Both the position numbers and the translations under genes were made by a program. From Candidatus Omnitrophota bacterium (lineage in GTDB: Bacteria > Omnitrophota > Gorgyraeia > B26-G9), in contig QNCH01000009.1 of assembly GCA_003645745.1 (NCBI GenBank), positions 1 to 16,869 of the forward strand: a stretch of DNA of 16,869 bases, given 5' to 3'. Shown one piece after another: positions 7,533-14,990 of this stretch. Numbering within the stretch: position 1 is the stretch's first letter; every line of letters starts with the position of its first letter. The notes under the pieces are model-generated. The model was given only the letters and a program-made list of their open reading frames with translations. It had not been told where the DNA came from and ran no database searches.

Positions 7533-7560
7533 CCTGTAGGGAATGGGCATGCCCATTCCT
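7533..7560. repeat. GTAGGG-prefixed palindrome in the leader of the HPr-PPDK gene
   Basis: The prefix CCTGTAGGG (7533-7541) runs into a perfect 20-bp palindrome at 7540-7559 (GGAATGGGCATGCCCATTCC). The prefix and GCATGC centre match the copy at 6334-6357. In RNA this would be a strong hairpin about 50 bases before the likely ATG at 7613. Confidence 0.65.
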
Positions 7561-7588
7561 CTATAAAAAATATATAAAATAAAATCAA

Positions 7589-9481
7589 ATGTATTCTTAT
7601 GGAAAAGTAGAAATGAAAAAAATTGTATTTTTAAAAATATTGATCATGTTTGTTGCCCCTGTTTTTTTGTTTAACGCGAATTGCCCTGCTGGGGAAATTG
7701 TAAAGCAGGAAAATACGCTTGCGCCTTTTGTAAGTATAGATAATGCTGATTTGGAGAAAAGTTTTTTAAGCTTGGCACAGCAAAATAAAGAGGCTAAAGC
7801 CGATTATTATGAGACAACAGTTATTGTGCCTAATCCATTGGGTTTACATTCCCGTCCTGCAGGTTATATTAGTAGAATAGCGAAAAAGTATCCTGGGACA
7901 AAAATATTTCTTCAATCTGATCAAAGTATGTATTTAAATGAGCCTGTTGATGCAACAGAAATATTAGCTATTACAGGTTTAGGTATTGGCAGAGACGCGA
8001 GAGTTAAGGTTTTCGCGCAAGGCAAAGATGCAGGGAAAGCAGTAGAAGAAATAAACGCTTATATAAAAGATTTAGAGATTTATGACTCTGGGGCTGATTG
8101 CTTAGTTTATAATAGTTTAGAGTATGCTCCTTTAGATATAGTTATTTTGGGCAATAAAGGCTTGCGTCTTGCTAAAATGTATCAGCATGGGATTAATGTG
8201 CCTAAGGCATTTATTGTGCGCGCGGATTATGAGATAGAGCCTTATTTAAAGACTTATCTGGACGCGAATACCGCGCTTTTAGGAAGTGGTTTGTTTGGTA
8301 CTTATCAGCATTTATCCTATGTGCTATCTGTACGTTCCAGCCCCTCGCAGTCTTTGCCAGGCGCAATGGACACAATTTTAAATGTTGGGATGAATGAAAT
8401 AATGGCAGAGAACTTAGGTGAGCGCGGTTGGGAGATGTTTAGCGTTTATTTGCGGGAATTAGGAATTTTAGGTTTAGATATAAAGAAAAATTTATTTGAT
8501 CAAATTAAAGTCCAGGATTATAAAAATTTAACTAAACAATATGCAAAAGTGATTAAACTGGAAATGCGGAAAAGAGGCGAGCCTTTAGAGGAAGATGGCT
8601 CTATTTTTAATATGCCGCTTGCGGATCAGCTTGAGCTTGCGATTTTAGCAGTTAAAAAATCTAAAGAAAGTGAATTAGTGCGTTTATCATTAGAGGCCAG
8701 GGAAAAAACTCCTGAACAAGTTGACACAGCAGTAATTGTGCAGGTAATGAAATTCGGCAGTAGTTTTGTGGTAAACAGAACTAAGAACGCGGAAGGCCAA
8801 GTTGATATTGGGATCAGCTTTGCTAAGGATGAATTAGGCGAGGAAATTGTGGACGGCAGAACAGCGCCAAAGACTCTGTCAGAATCAGGGATTACGAGCC
8901 GCGAACAATCTGAAATTGAAGCTGTGATCGAAAAAATATCAGAAGTTTTTCCTGATGAGAAAAATTTTCAGGTAGAAGGTGTGATTGATCTCCAGGGTAA
9001 AGTTTGGGTGCTTCAGCAAAGGTCTATGGGTGAGCAAGATTTTACTTCTAAAATAGTTGGAGGAAAAGAGCTGATTAGTCAGGGACAGGGCAAAAAAGTG
9101 CAGGGAAAAACGCTGATTCCGAAAACAGAACAAGATTTTTTGTCTTGTGACTCTAATACTGCTTATGTTTTGTGTTTTGAAGATACAGGTACTTTTAATA
9201 CAGGATTGTTGCTTAAGGCTTTGTCAATGAATTTAAATATTGTTGGTGTTTTAAGTCAAACAGGTACATCTCAGAGCCATTTTTCCCGGCAGCTTATAGA
9301 CGTGCATCAGGAGATCCCATATATCTCAGGCATAAATATTAAAGCATTTTCCCCACCAGAATTAATCGAAATCAATCCTGATCCTGAGAATTTTGGTGCG
9401 CGCAGCCTGAATAACACGCCATTAGAAAAAGAAGAAATTCCTTTACAAAATTTAGCTGGCCTTGTTCTTCAGGCAGTATAA
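7589..9481 (+). CDS. Putatively exported HPr / PPDK ATP-grasp / phosphohistidine-domain fusion protein
   Basis: 630 residues from ATG 7589. ATG 7613 (MKKIVFLK) is the better start because it begins a signal-peptide-like segment: residues 9-35, hydrophobic core ILIMFVAPVFLF, possible cleavage after CPA at 34. An HPr-like domain is at about 76-162 with the phospho-acceptor motif GLHSRPAG (His87); Glu124 lies where regulatory Ser46 is expected. A pyruvate phosphate dikinase/PEP-synthase-like ATP-grasp domain is at about 185-480: LGNKGLRLAKM (Lys190), SVRSSPSQSLPGAMDT (Arg249), TAVIVQVMKFG and VWVLQQR (Glu463, Gln476 at the expected ATP/metal sites). A degenerate swivel domain is at about 490-605 with TGTSQSHFSRQ, His564 aligning with the catalytic phosphohistidine. 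The C-terminal PEP/pyruvate barrel is absent. By analogy the chain ATP to His564 to His87 is conceivable, but export would separate it from cytoplasmic ATP. No ribosome site is obvious. Inverted repeats flank the gene. Function unknown. Confidence 0.85.
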   Translation: MYSYGKVEMKKIVFLKILIMFVAPVFLFNANCPAGEIVKQENTLAPFVSIDNADLEKSFLSLAQQNKEAKADYYETTVIVPNPLGLHSRPAGYISRIAKKYPGTKIFLQSDQSMYLNEPVDATEILAITGLGIGRDARVKVFAQGKDAGKAVEEINAYIKDLEIYDSGADCLVYNSLEYAPLDIVILGNKGLRLAKMYQHGINVPKAFIVRADYEIEPYLKTYLDANTALLGSGLFGTYQHLSYVLSVRSSPSQSLPGAMDTILNVGMNEIMAENLGERGWEMFSVYLRELGILGLDIKKNLFDQIKVQDYKNLTKQYAKVIKLEMRKRGEPLEEDGSIFNMPLADQLELAILAVKKSKESELVRLSLEAREKTPEQVDTAVIVQVMKFGSSFVVNRTKNAEGQVDIGISFAKDELGEEIVDGRTAPKTLSESGITSREQSEIEAVIEKISEVFPDEKNFQVEGVIDLQGKVWVLQQRSMGEQDFTSKIVGGKELISQGQGKKVQGKTLIPKTEQDFLSCDSNTAYVLCFEDTGTFNTGLLLKALSMNLNIVGVLSQTGTSQSHFSRQLIDVHQEIPYISGINIKAFSPPELIEINPDPENFGARSLNNTPLEKEEIPLQNLAGLVLQAV

Positions 9482-9497
9482 TGTCTGCAAGCGTATC

Positions 9498-9513
9498 GGT
9501 GACTGAAGCGGGG
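9498..9513. repeat. Right copy of the 16-bp inverted repeat flanking the HPr-PPDK gene
   Basis: GGTGACTGAAGCGGGG is the exact reverse complement of 7454-7469. It starts 17 bases after the end of the HPr-PPDK reading frame. Confidence 0.7.
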
Positions 9514-9530
9514 TATTAGCTTTGATTCGT

Positions 9531-9630
9531 AGATTCCCGCTAAAAGATTGCGGGAATGACAAAAAAAGAAAAAAATAACAAACAAAAAATGCCCTGCATT
9601 GTCATTCCCGCAATCTTTTAGCGGGAATCT
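9531..9630. repeat. Perfect 32-bp inverted repeat with a 36-base loop
   Basis: The left arm 9531-9562 (AGATTCCCGCTAAAAGATTG and on) and right arm 9599-9630 are exact reverse complements around an A-rich loop. Each arm is itself a small palindrome: ATTCCCGC, a 9-base spacer, then GCGGGAAT. The style recalls the ATTCCC-N-GGGAAT family of dispersed repeats such as neisserial dRS3, but identity is not claimed. It could act as a bidirectional transcription barrier between the HPr-PPDK gene and the helicase operon. Confidence 0.9.
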
Positions 9631-9631
9631 G

Positions 9632-9653
9632 TACTCAAACGTAATAGGTTTGT
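9632..9653 (+). repeat. Solo end of the foldback element
   Basis: TACTCAAACGTAATAGGTTT (9632-9651) plus GT matches the left end of the long element at 16106-16127 with one difference. No rest of the element follows; it directly abuts the 32-bp inverted repeat. Confidence 0.7.
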
Positions 9654-9749
9654 CCATACTTGTGTTTTTTCTTTTTTCCTGTCATACTGTAATGATTAAA
9701 AAAGGTTGGAGAATTTAAAATTTTATATTACGGATGAGGAATTTTAAAT

Positions 9750-12700
9750 ATGGCAAATTACGCGCAAACCTGGTGGGGCAAAAATTGGCTTAACGCGCTT
9801 AAAAATATAGATTATAGCAACCGTTTACCCAGAGGCAGACTTTACGCGGGTAGAGGCGCGGTACGCACAATTGAGATAAAGAGTAATGTAATTACCGCAT
9901 TAGTTCAGGGCAGCAGATATGATCCATATGAAGTGAAAATTACAGTGCCGTGTTTTTCTAATGCAAAGAAGGATATATTAATTGGGGCGATTACTAAAAG
10001 TCCATTGATCATTACAAAATTGTTAAATCGGCAATTGCCGATTGAATTATATGAGCTTGCGGTATCTCATAAAATTGAAATTTTTCCTAAAAGTTGGTCA
10101 GATCTGAGTATGTCATGTTCGTGCCCTGATTGGGCTGTTCCCTGCAAGCATTTAGCTGCAGTTATTTACCTTATTGCTCAGGAAATAGACCAGAATCCTT
10201 TTCTTGTTTTTCAATTAAAAAAAATTAATCTTAGCTCTGAACTAAAGAAAAAAGATATATTTATTGCTTCGGATTTCAAAGAAGAGATAAAAACGGTTGA
10301 TGATATCTTAAGTGGTCAAAACAATAATCAAGAGCCTCGTTTTATTCCCAGAGCAGTCAAGGCGGCTAAAAATGATGCAAGGCTGATCAAAGAAAAAGAT
10401 TTAAGCAAAGTTCGCAAATTCAATGGCTCTAGATATAAAATAGATGAAAGCCTGTATAGGAATATTGATTTTTCTATTATTGAAGATTTAAAAGAAAACA
10501 TACTTTTATTATTAAGCTCGAGCCCCCTTTTCTATCCTAAAAATTTTAAGAGTGTATTAAATTCTTCATACAAAAGCAATGCTGCTTTAATGTCTAAATA
10601 TTTTTATAGCGAAAAAGAGCGCGATCCTGTTTTGTTTGAATCAGCGCAAAAGGCTGAAAAAGTAAGTATTGAATTAGGCCTTAATCTTAAAATAAAGCAA
10701 GTGTTATTTTACGTAGAATCAGGCATACAAAAATTGGATATTAAGTCATTGTTAAATATTATCAGGCAAGTTGAATTTAAAAATATAAAAAATTATGATC
10801 AGGGCTTTATTGCTTTATACAATATTTACCATTTTACTCTGAAACTATTAGAAAAAAGCGCTTTTATTCCGCAATTGATTAGATTAAAAGATTTTGAATA
10901 TAAAATTCGCTGGATACCAGCAATAATTAATCAGCAAGTAAATACATTGATTACTCAGCTCATACAAATAACTCCAGGAGATATTTTATTTATTGAGCAT
11001 AAAAATAAGAAAGACAAACAGAGTCAATTAAACTTGCAATCTTCAAGGGAACAGGTTATTAGTATCAGTTCATTATTTTTAAATTATTTTGTCTCGTTGT
11101 CTGCGAAACATACAAATTTTGGTTTAAATAATGTGTTCGGCTATAGCAGAGATCAAGTATTCAATCTTTTTTTTGAGGGTAAGGGAGTGTGTTTTGTTGA
11201 ACGTAATGAAAAAGATATTCCTGATATAATTCAGCTCTGGCTGAGTAAATTCTACATTACACTCAAAAATTATGTCCCTTTGCTTAGAGTAATAGAACGC
11301 AATAGTAAATTTAGCATAGATTTAATGGTTGAGGACACAAGGCAGAATTTGCAAACTCCGATTCCTTTAAAAAAATTCAGCAGTTTAAAAAAGTACGCGT
11401 CAGTTAAGTTTAAGGTGATGAAAGACTTAACATTATTGTCAGAACAGTTTCCGCAATTAGCAAAAATTATTGATTTAAATTGGAAAGAGAAACTTGGTTT
11501 TGGCGCAAAGGGTTTTATTGGAGTATTTTTTAAAATACTTCCTGCTGTGAAATTGTTTGGAGTAAAGATTCTTTTGCCTAAAGCATTAAAAACTTTAGTA
11601 ATGCCGCGGGTATCTTTGTCTCTCAAGACTGTGGGTAGAGAGGCGTCAGTATCTTATTTAAATTTGAGCGATTTGCTCAAGTTTGACTGGCGTATTGCAA
11701 TCGGCGATAAATTAATTGGCCTTGCGGAATTTAAAAAATTAGTCAAAAGTACATCAGGTATAGTAAAAATTAAAGGCCAATTTGTGCTGATTGACCAAAG
11801 TAAAATGGATGAATTGTTTAAAAAATTTAATACATCTGCTAATCTTACAAACAACGAATTATTAAAAACCGCGTTAACAGGCACCTACAATGACGCGAAA
11901 GTAGGGTTAAATCAGCAGGTTAAAAAATTAATTCAGTCATTTTTTAAAATTGAAAGGATAATGTTGCCGGACAATCTTTTCGCTGTGCTTCGGCCATATC
12001 AGGTTAGAGGCTATGAGTGGATGTATAAAAATGCTAAAATTGGTTTTGGAAGTTTGATTGCTGATGATATGGGACTGGGCAAGACATTGCAGGTTATCGC
12101 GTTGCTGTTAAAATTTAAACAACAGGGGAACTTGAAGAATAAACAGGTATTGATTATTGTGCCAACTACTATTTTAACTAATTGGCAAAAAGAAATAGAG
12201 AAGTTTGCTCCTGATTTAAAAGTGTTAATTTATCACGGGCAAAAGCGGAAGTTATCAGGAATAAAAAATATAGATATCATTATCAGCACTTATGGAATTA
12301 TTAAAAGTGAAATTATAGAGTTTGAGAAAGTGAAATGGCATACAATTGTTATTGATGAAGCTCAGAATATTAAAAATCCAAATACAGCGCAAACAAAGGC
12401 AGTGAAAAAATTAAGTTCTAAGGTAAAGATTGCCATGACCGGAACACCGGTTGAAAACCGCCTTTCTGAATACTGGAGTATTTTAGATTATACATTTAAA
12501 GGATATTTAGGCTCTTTGACTTATTTTAACCGTCAGTTTACAATTCCCATACAAGTATATCAAAATCACCAAAGAATACAGACTTTTCGAAAAATTACCG
12601 CGCCTTTTATTTTGCGCCGTTTAAAGTCAGATAAGAATATTGTTTGCGATCTTCCTGATAAAATTGAAAATAATGAATATTGTTCATTAACTAAAGAGCA

Positions 12701-13385
12701 GGCAGCAATTTATAAAAATGTGGTTGAAAATACAATGGAAGAAATAAGCAGCAGCAAGGGAATTGAAAGAAGAGGATTAGTATTTAAACTTTTAACTGCT
12801 TTAAAACAAATTTGTAATCATCCATATCAATTTTTGAAAAAAGGCAAAAAAAATGCTCAAATTTCAGGTAAAGCAATGCTTTTGTTTAATATCCTGGAAA
12901 ATATATATGAGAATAATGAGAAGGTATTGATTTTTACGCAATATAAACAAATGGGTGATTTACTGGTTAATTTAATTACAGAAAAGTTTAATCATCTGCC
13001 CTTATTTTTACATGGCGGCACAGTTAGGAAAAAAAGGGATAAAATGGTTGATGATTTTCAAAATAAAAAAAATGTGAGAATATTTATTCTGTCATTAAAA
13101 GCAGGCGGCACTGGATTAAATCTTACAGCAGCTAAGAATGTCATACATTATGATTTGTGGTGGAATCCTGCTGTAGAGGCCCAGGCAACAGATAGGGCAT
13201 ATCGTATTGGGCAAAAAGAGAATGTAATGGTTTACCGCCTTTTAACTAAATCTACATTTGAAGAAAAGATTGATGAAATGATTAGCAGAAAAAAACAATT
13301 GTCCAATTTAACTGTTTCTGTTGGCGAAAAATGGGTTGGTGAATTATCAAATAAGGAATTAGATGATCTGGTGAGGTTAGAATGA
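9750..13385 (+). CDS. SWIM zinc finger-SNF2 family helicase fusion
   Basis: 1211 residues. The N-terminal 1-160 resembles stand-alone bacterial SWIM zinc-finger proteins (WWGKNWLNAL, GRLYAGRGAV), with the zinc ligands CxC-x6-CxH at Cys123, Cys125, Cys132 and His134. A long unassigned middle follows. Residues about 545-695 resemble the SNF2-associated DUF3670 domain (LLKFDWRIAIGD, GIVKIKGQFVLID). The SNF2 ATPase runs from about 745: motif I DDMGLGKT at 772-779, motif II DEAQ at 869-872, MTGTP at 896-900, and helicase lobe 2 with AGGTGLNLT at 1118 and QATDRAYRIGQ at 1145-1155. Such proteins are ATP-driven DNA translocases thought to remodel nucleoprotein or RNA polymerase complexes; the precise role is unknown. 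In B. subtilis, SWIM and SNF2 proteins (YwqB, YwqA) are separate neighbours; here they are one chain. GAGGAA 8 bases before ATG supports the start. The 3' end overlaps queH by 4 bases. Confidence 0.95.
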   Translation: MANYAQTWWGKNWLNALKNIDYSNRLPRGRLYAGRGAVRTIEIKSNVITALVQGSRYDPYEVKITVPCFSNAKKDILIGAITKSPLIITKLLNRQLPIELYELAVSHKIEIFPKSWSDLSMSCSCPDWAVPCKHLAAVIYLIAQEIDQNPFLVFQLKKINLSSELKKKDIFIASDFKEEIKTVDDILSGQNNNQEPRFIPRAVKAAKNDARLIKEKDLSKVRKFNGSRYKIDESLYRNIDFSIIEDLKENILLLLSSSPLFYPKNFKSVLNSSYKSNAALMSKYFYSEKERDPVLFESAQKAEKVSIELGLNLKIKQVLFYVESGIQKLDIKSLLNIIRQVEFKNIKNYDQGFIALYNIYHFTLKLLEKSAFIPQLIRLKDFEYKIRWIPAIINQQVNTLITQLIQITPGDILFIEHKNKKDKQSQLNLQSSREQVISISSLFLNYFVSLSAKHTNFGLNNVFGYSRDQVFNLFFEGKGVCFVERNEKDIPDIIQLWLSKFYITLKNYVPLLRVIERNSKFSIDLMVEDTRQNLQTPIPLKKFSSLKKYASVKFKVMKDLTLLSEQFPQLAKIIDLNWKEKLGFGAKGFIGVFFKILPAVKLFGVKILLPKALKTLVMPRVSLSLKTVGREASVSYLNLSDLLKFDWRIAIGDKLIGLAEFKKLVKSTSGIVKIKGQFVLIDQSKMDELFKKFNTSANLTNNELLKTALTGTYNDAKVGLNQQVKKLIQSFFKIERIMLPDNLFAVLRPYQVRGYEWMYKNAKIGFGSLIADDMGLGKTLQVIALLLKFKQQGNLKNKQVLIIVPTTILTNWQKEIEKFAPDLKVLIYHGQKRKLSGIKNIDIIISTYGIIKSEIIEFEKVKWHTIVIDEAQNIKNPNTAQTKAVKKLSSKVKIAMTGTPVENRLSEYWSILDYTFKGYLGSLTYFNRQFTIPIQVYQNHQRIQTFRKITAPFILRRLKSDKNIVCDLPDKIENNEYCSLTKEQAAIYKNVVENTMEEISSSKGIERRGLVFKLLTALKQICNHPYQFLKKGKKNAQISGKAMLLFNILENIYENNEKVLIFTQYKQMGDLLVNLITEKFNHLPLFLHGGTVRKKRDKMVDDFQNKKNVRIFILSLKAGGTGLNLTAAKNVIHYDLWWNPAVEAQATDRAYRIGQKENVMVYRLLTKSTFEEKIDEMISRKKQLSNLTVSVGEKWVGELSNKELDDLVRLE

Positions 13386-13948
13386 AAAAATTACTTTTAC
13401 ATATTTGCTGCGCGCCGTGTTTGATTTCTGTGCTTGGTATATTGCAATATAGAAAATATGAGGTTATTGGTTTTCATTATAACCCTTGTATTCATCCTAA
13501 AGAAGAGTTTGAACGCAGAAAAAATGTTTTAATTGAATATGTTAAGAAAATTAATTTAAAAATGTATTTTTACCCTGAATATGAAGATAAAGTTTATTTT
13601 AAAAGTATCGCGAAAAATCAAATTGCGCCGCAGAGATGTAGGATGTGCTGGCTTTTGCGTTTAAAAAAAACCGCGCAGCAGGCTAAAAAGTTAAACATAA
13701 AAGTATTTACCACAACGCTGTTAACCAGCCCTTATCAGGATTTAGAGATAATCAGGCAAATGGGGGAAAAGGCTGGGCGTGAATTTGGAGTTGAATTTAT
13801 GTTTGAAAATTTTCGCAAAGGCTATACAGAGTCTGTGCGCATTTCAAAGGAGTTAAATATGTACAGGCAAAAATATTGCGGTTGTATTTTTAGTTTAAAT
13901 GAAAGAAATCAAAAGATAAAACAAAAAGTGGTGAAAAATGAAAATTGA
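13382..13948 (+). CDS. queH: Epoxyqueuosine reductase QueH
   Basis: 188 residues of the QueH (DUF208) family, the non-orthologous alternative to cobalamin-dependent QueG. It reduces epoxyqueuosine to queuosine at position 34 of tRNAs with GUN anticodons. Visible ligands for its metal centres are CCAPC at 9-13, the CRMC pair Cys86 and Cys89, and CGC with Cys166 and Cys168; family landmarks include FHYNPCIHP at 31-39, TTTLLTSPYQD at 110-120 and LNMYRQKYCGCIF at 158-170. The ATG overlaps the helicase stop (ATGA, 13382-13385), and the 3' end overlaps queA by 11 bases, so the genes should be translationally coupled. The start is fixed by the CCAPC motif close to the N-terminus. Confidence 0.95.
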   Translation: MKKLLLHICCAPCLISVLGILQYRKYEVIGFHYNPCIHPKEEFERRKNVLIEYVKKINLKMYFYPEYEDKVYFKSIAKNQIAPQRCRMCWLLRLKKTAQQAKKLNIKVFTTTLLTSPYQDLEIIRQMGEKAGREFGVEFMFENFRKGYTESVRISKELNMYRQKYCGCIFSLNERNQKIKQKVVKNEN

Positions 13949-14981
13949 AGATTTTGATTACTATTTGCCAAAAGATTTAATTGCCCAATTTCCGGCGAAA
14001 AACAGGGAAGATGCGCGTCTTTTAATTATTAACCGCAAAACGCGGAAAATAAGCCATAGCGGATTTAAAAATTTTAAAGATTGGCTTTGCCCCGAAGATA
14101 TTTTAGTTTTAAATGATGCTAAAGTAAAACCAGCGCGTTTAATTGGCAATATAGGCAGCGTATGTGTGGATGTATTATTAGTAGAGAGAAAGAAAAAAAA
14201 TTTTTATTTTGTTAAAGCAAAGCCAATGAAAAAGTTAAAACCTGGGGTTAAAATTACTTTTGCATCAGGAAGCATCAGCGCGTTAGTCAGGGAGTTTGAA
14301 TCTATAGAATATAAGTCTATGGCATTGTTAGAATTTCAAATTCAGGAAGATGTTGAAGATAAACTTAATCAAATAGGCATAATGCCCTTGCCTCCATATA
14401 TTAAAAGGCAGGCGCGAAAAGATGATAATTTTAGATACCAGACAGTATATGCGCGCGCCTCAGGAGCCATTGCTTGTCCTACAGCAGGGCTGCATTTTAC
14501 ATTGCCAATATTAAAAGACATAGAGAATAAAGATACAAAGATTACATTTGTTAATTTAAATGTAGGTTTGGGCACATTTTTGCCGGTAAAAGAAATAGAC
14601 CCGCGTAAGCATAAAATGCATAAAGAGCATTTTAACCTGCAGAAACAGGCTGCTCTTAGTATTGAAAACGCGAGAAAACACAAAGGCAGAATTTGCGCGG
14701 TTGGCACTACTGTTTGCCGGGTTTTAGAGGCGTGCGCGCAGATTAATGCCGGCCAATTCAGGCTTGTCCCTCAGCAGGGAGAAACAGATTTATTTATTTA
14801 TTCTCCGTATCAATTTAAGGCTGTGGATATGCTTTTAACAAATTTTCATTTTCCGCGTACAACATTATTAATGCTTGTTTACGCTTTCGCAGGTAGAGAA
14901 TTAGCATTAAAAGCTTATCAGGAGGCAGTAAAAAAGAAATATCGTTTTTATAGTTATGGGGATTGTATGTTAATTATTTAG
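13938..14981 (+). CDS. queA: S-adenosylmethionine:tRNA ribosyltransferase-isomerase QueA
   Basis: 347 residues, full length. QueA transfers and isomerises the ribosyl part of SAM onto preQ1-modified tRNA, giving epoxyqueuosine, the substrate of QueH. Family blocks in order: LIAQFPAKNREDARLL (14-29), ILVLNDAKVKPARLIG (55-70), the long signature YQTVYARASGAIACPTAGLHF (167-187), NVGLGTFLPVKEID (208-221), HKMHKEHF (225-232), AVGTTVCRVLEA (254-265) and LLTNFHFPRTTLLMLVYAFAG (299-319). In the GTT block the usual Ser-Val is Val-Cys (259-260), a mild change. It starts within the queH 3' end and is followed after 9 bases by tgt. The ribosome site lies in queH coding sequence. Confidence 0.97.
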   Translation: MKIEDFDYYLPKDLIAQFPAKNREDARLLIINRKTRKISHSGFKNFKDWLCPEDILVLNDAKVKPARLIGNIGSVCVDVLLVERKKKNFYFVKAKPMKKLKPGVKITFASGSISALVREFESIEYKSMALLEFQIQEDVEDKLNQIGIMPLPPYIKRQARKDDNFRYQTVYARASGAIACPTAGLHFTLPILKDIENKDTKITFVNLNVGLGTFLPVKEIDPRKHKMHKEHFNLQKQAALSIENARKHKGRICAVGTTVCRVLEACAQINAGQFRLVPQQGETDLFIYSPYQFKAVDMLLTNFHFPRTTLLMLVYAFAGRELALKAYQEAVKKKYRFYSYGDCMLII

Positions 14982-14990
14982 GGTAGAAGA

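Noticed and set aside
7655..7700. Lipoprotein signal (lipobox) in the HPr-PPDK protein
   Set aside because: The residues before the Cys are NAN, which does not fit the [LVI][AST][GA]C consensus; an ordinary signal peptide or anchor is more likely.
11270..11884. Minus-strand open frames inside the helicase gene
   Set aside because: They are antisense to a continuous coding region with no motif of their own.
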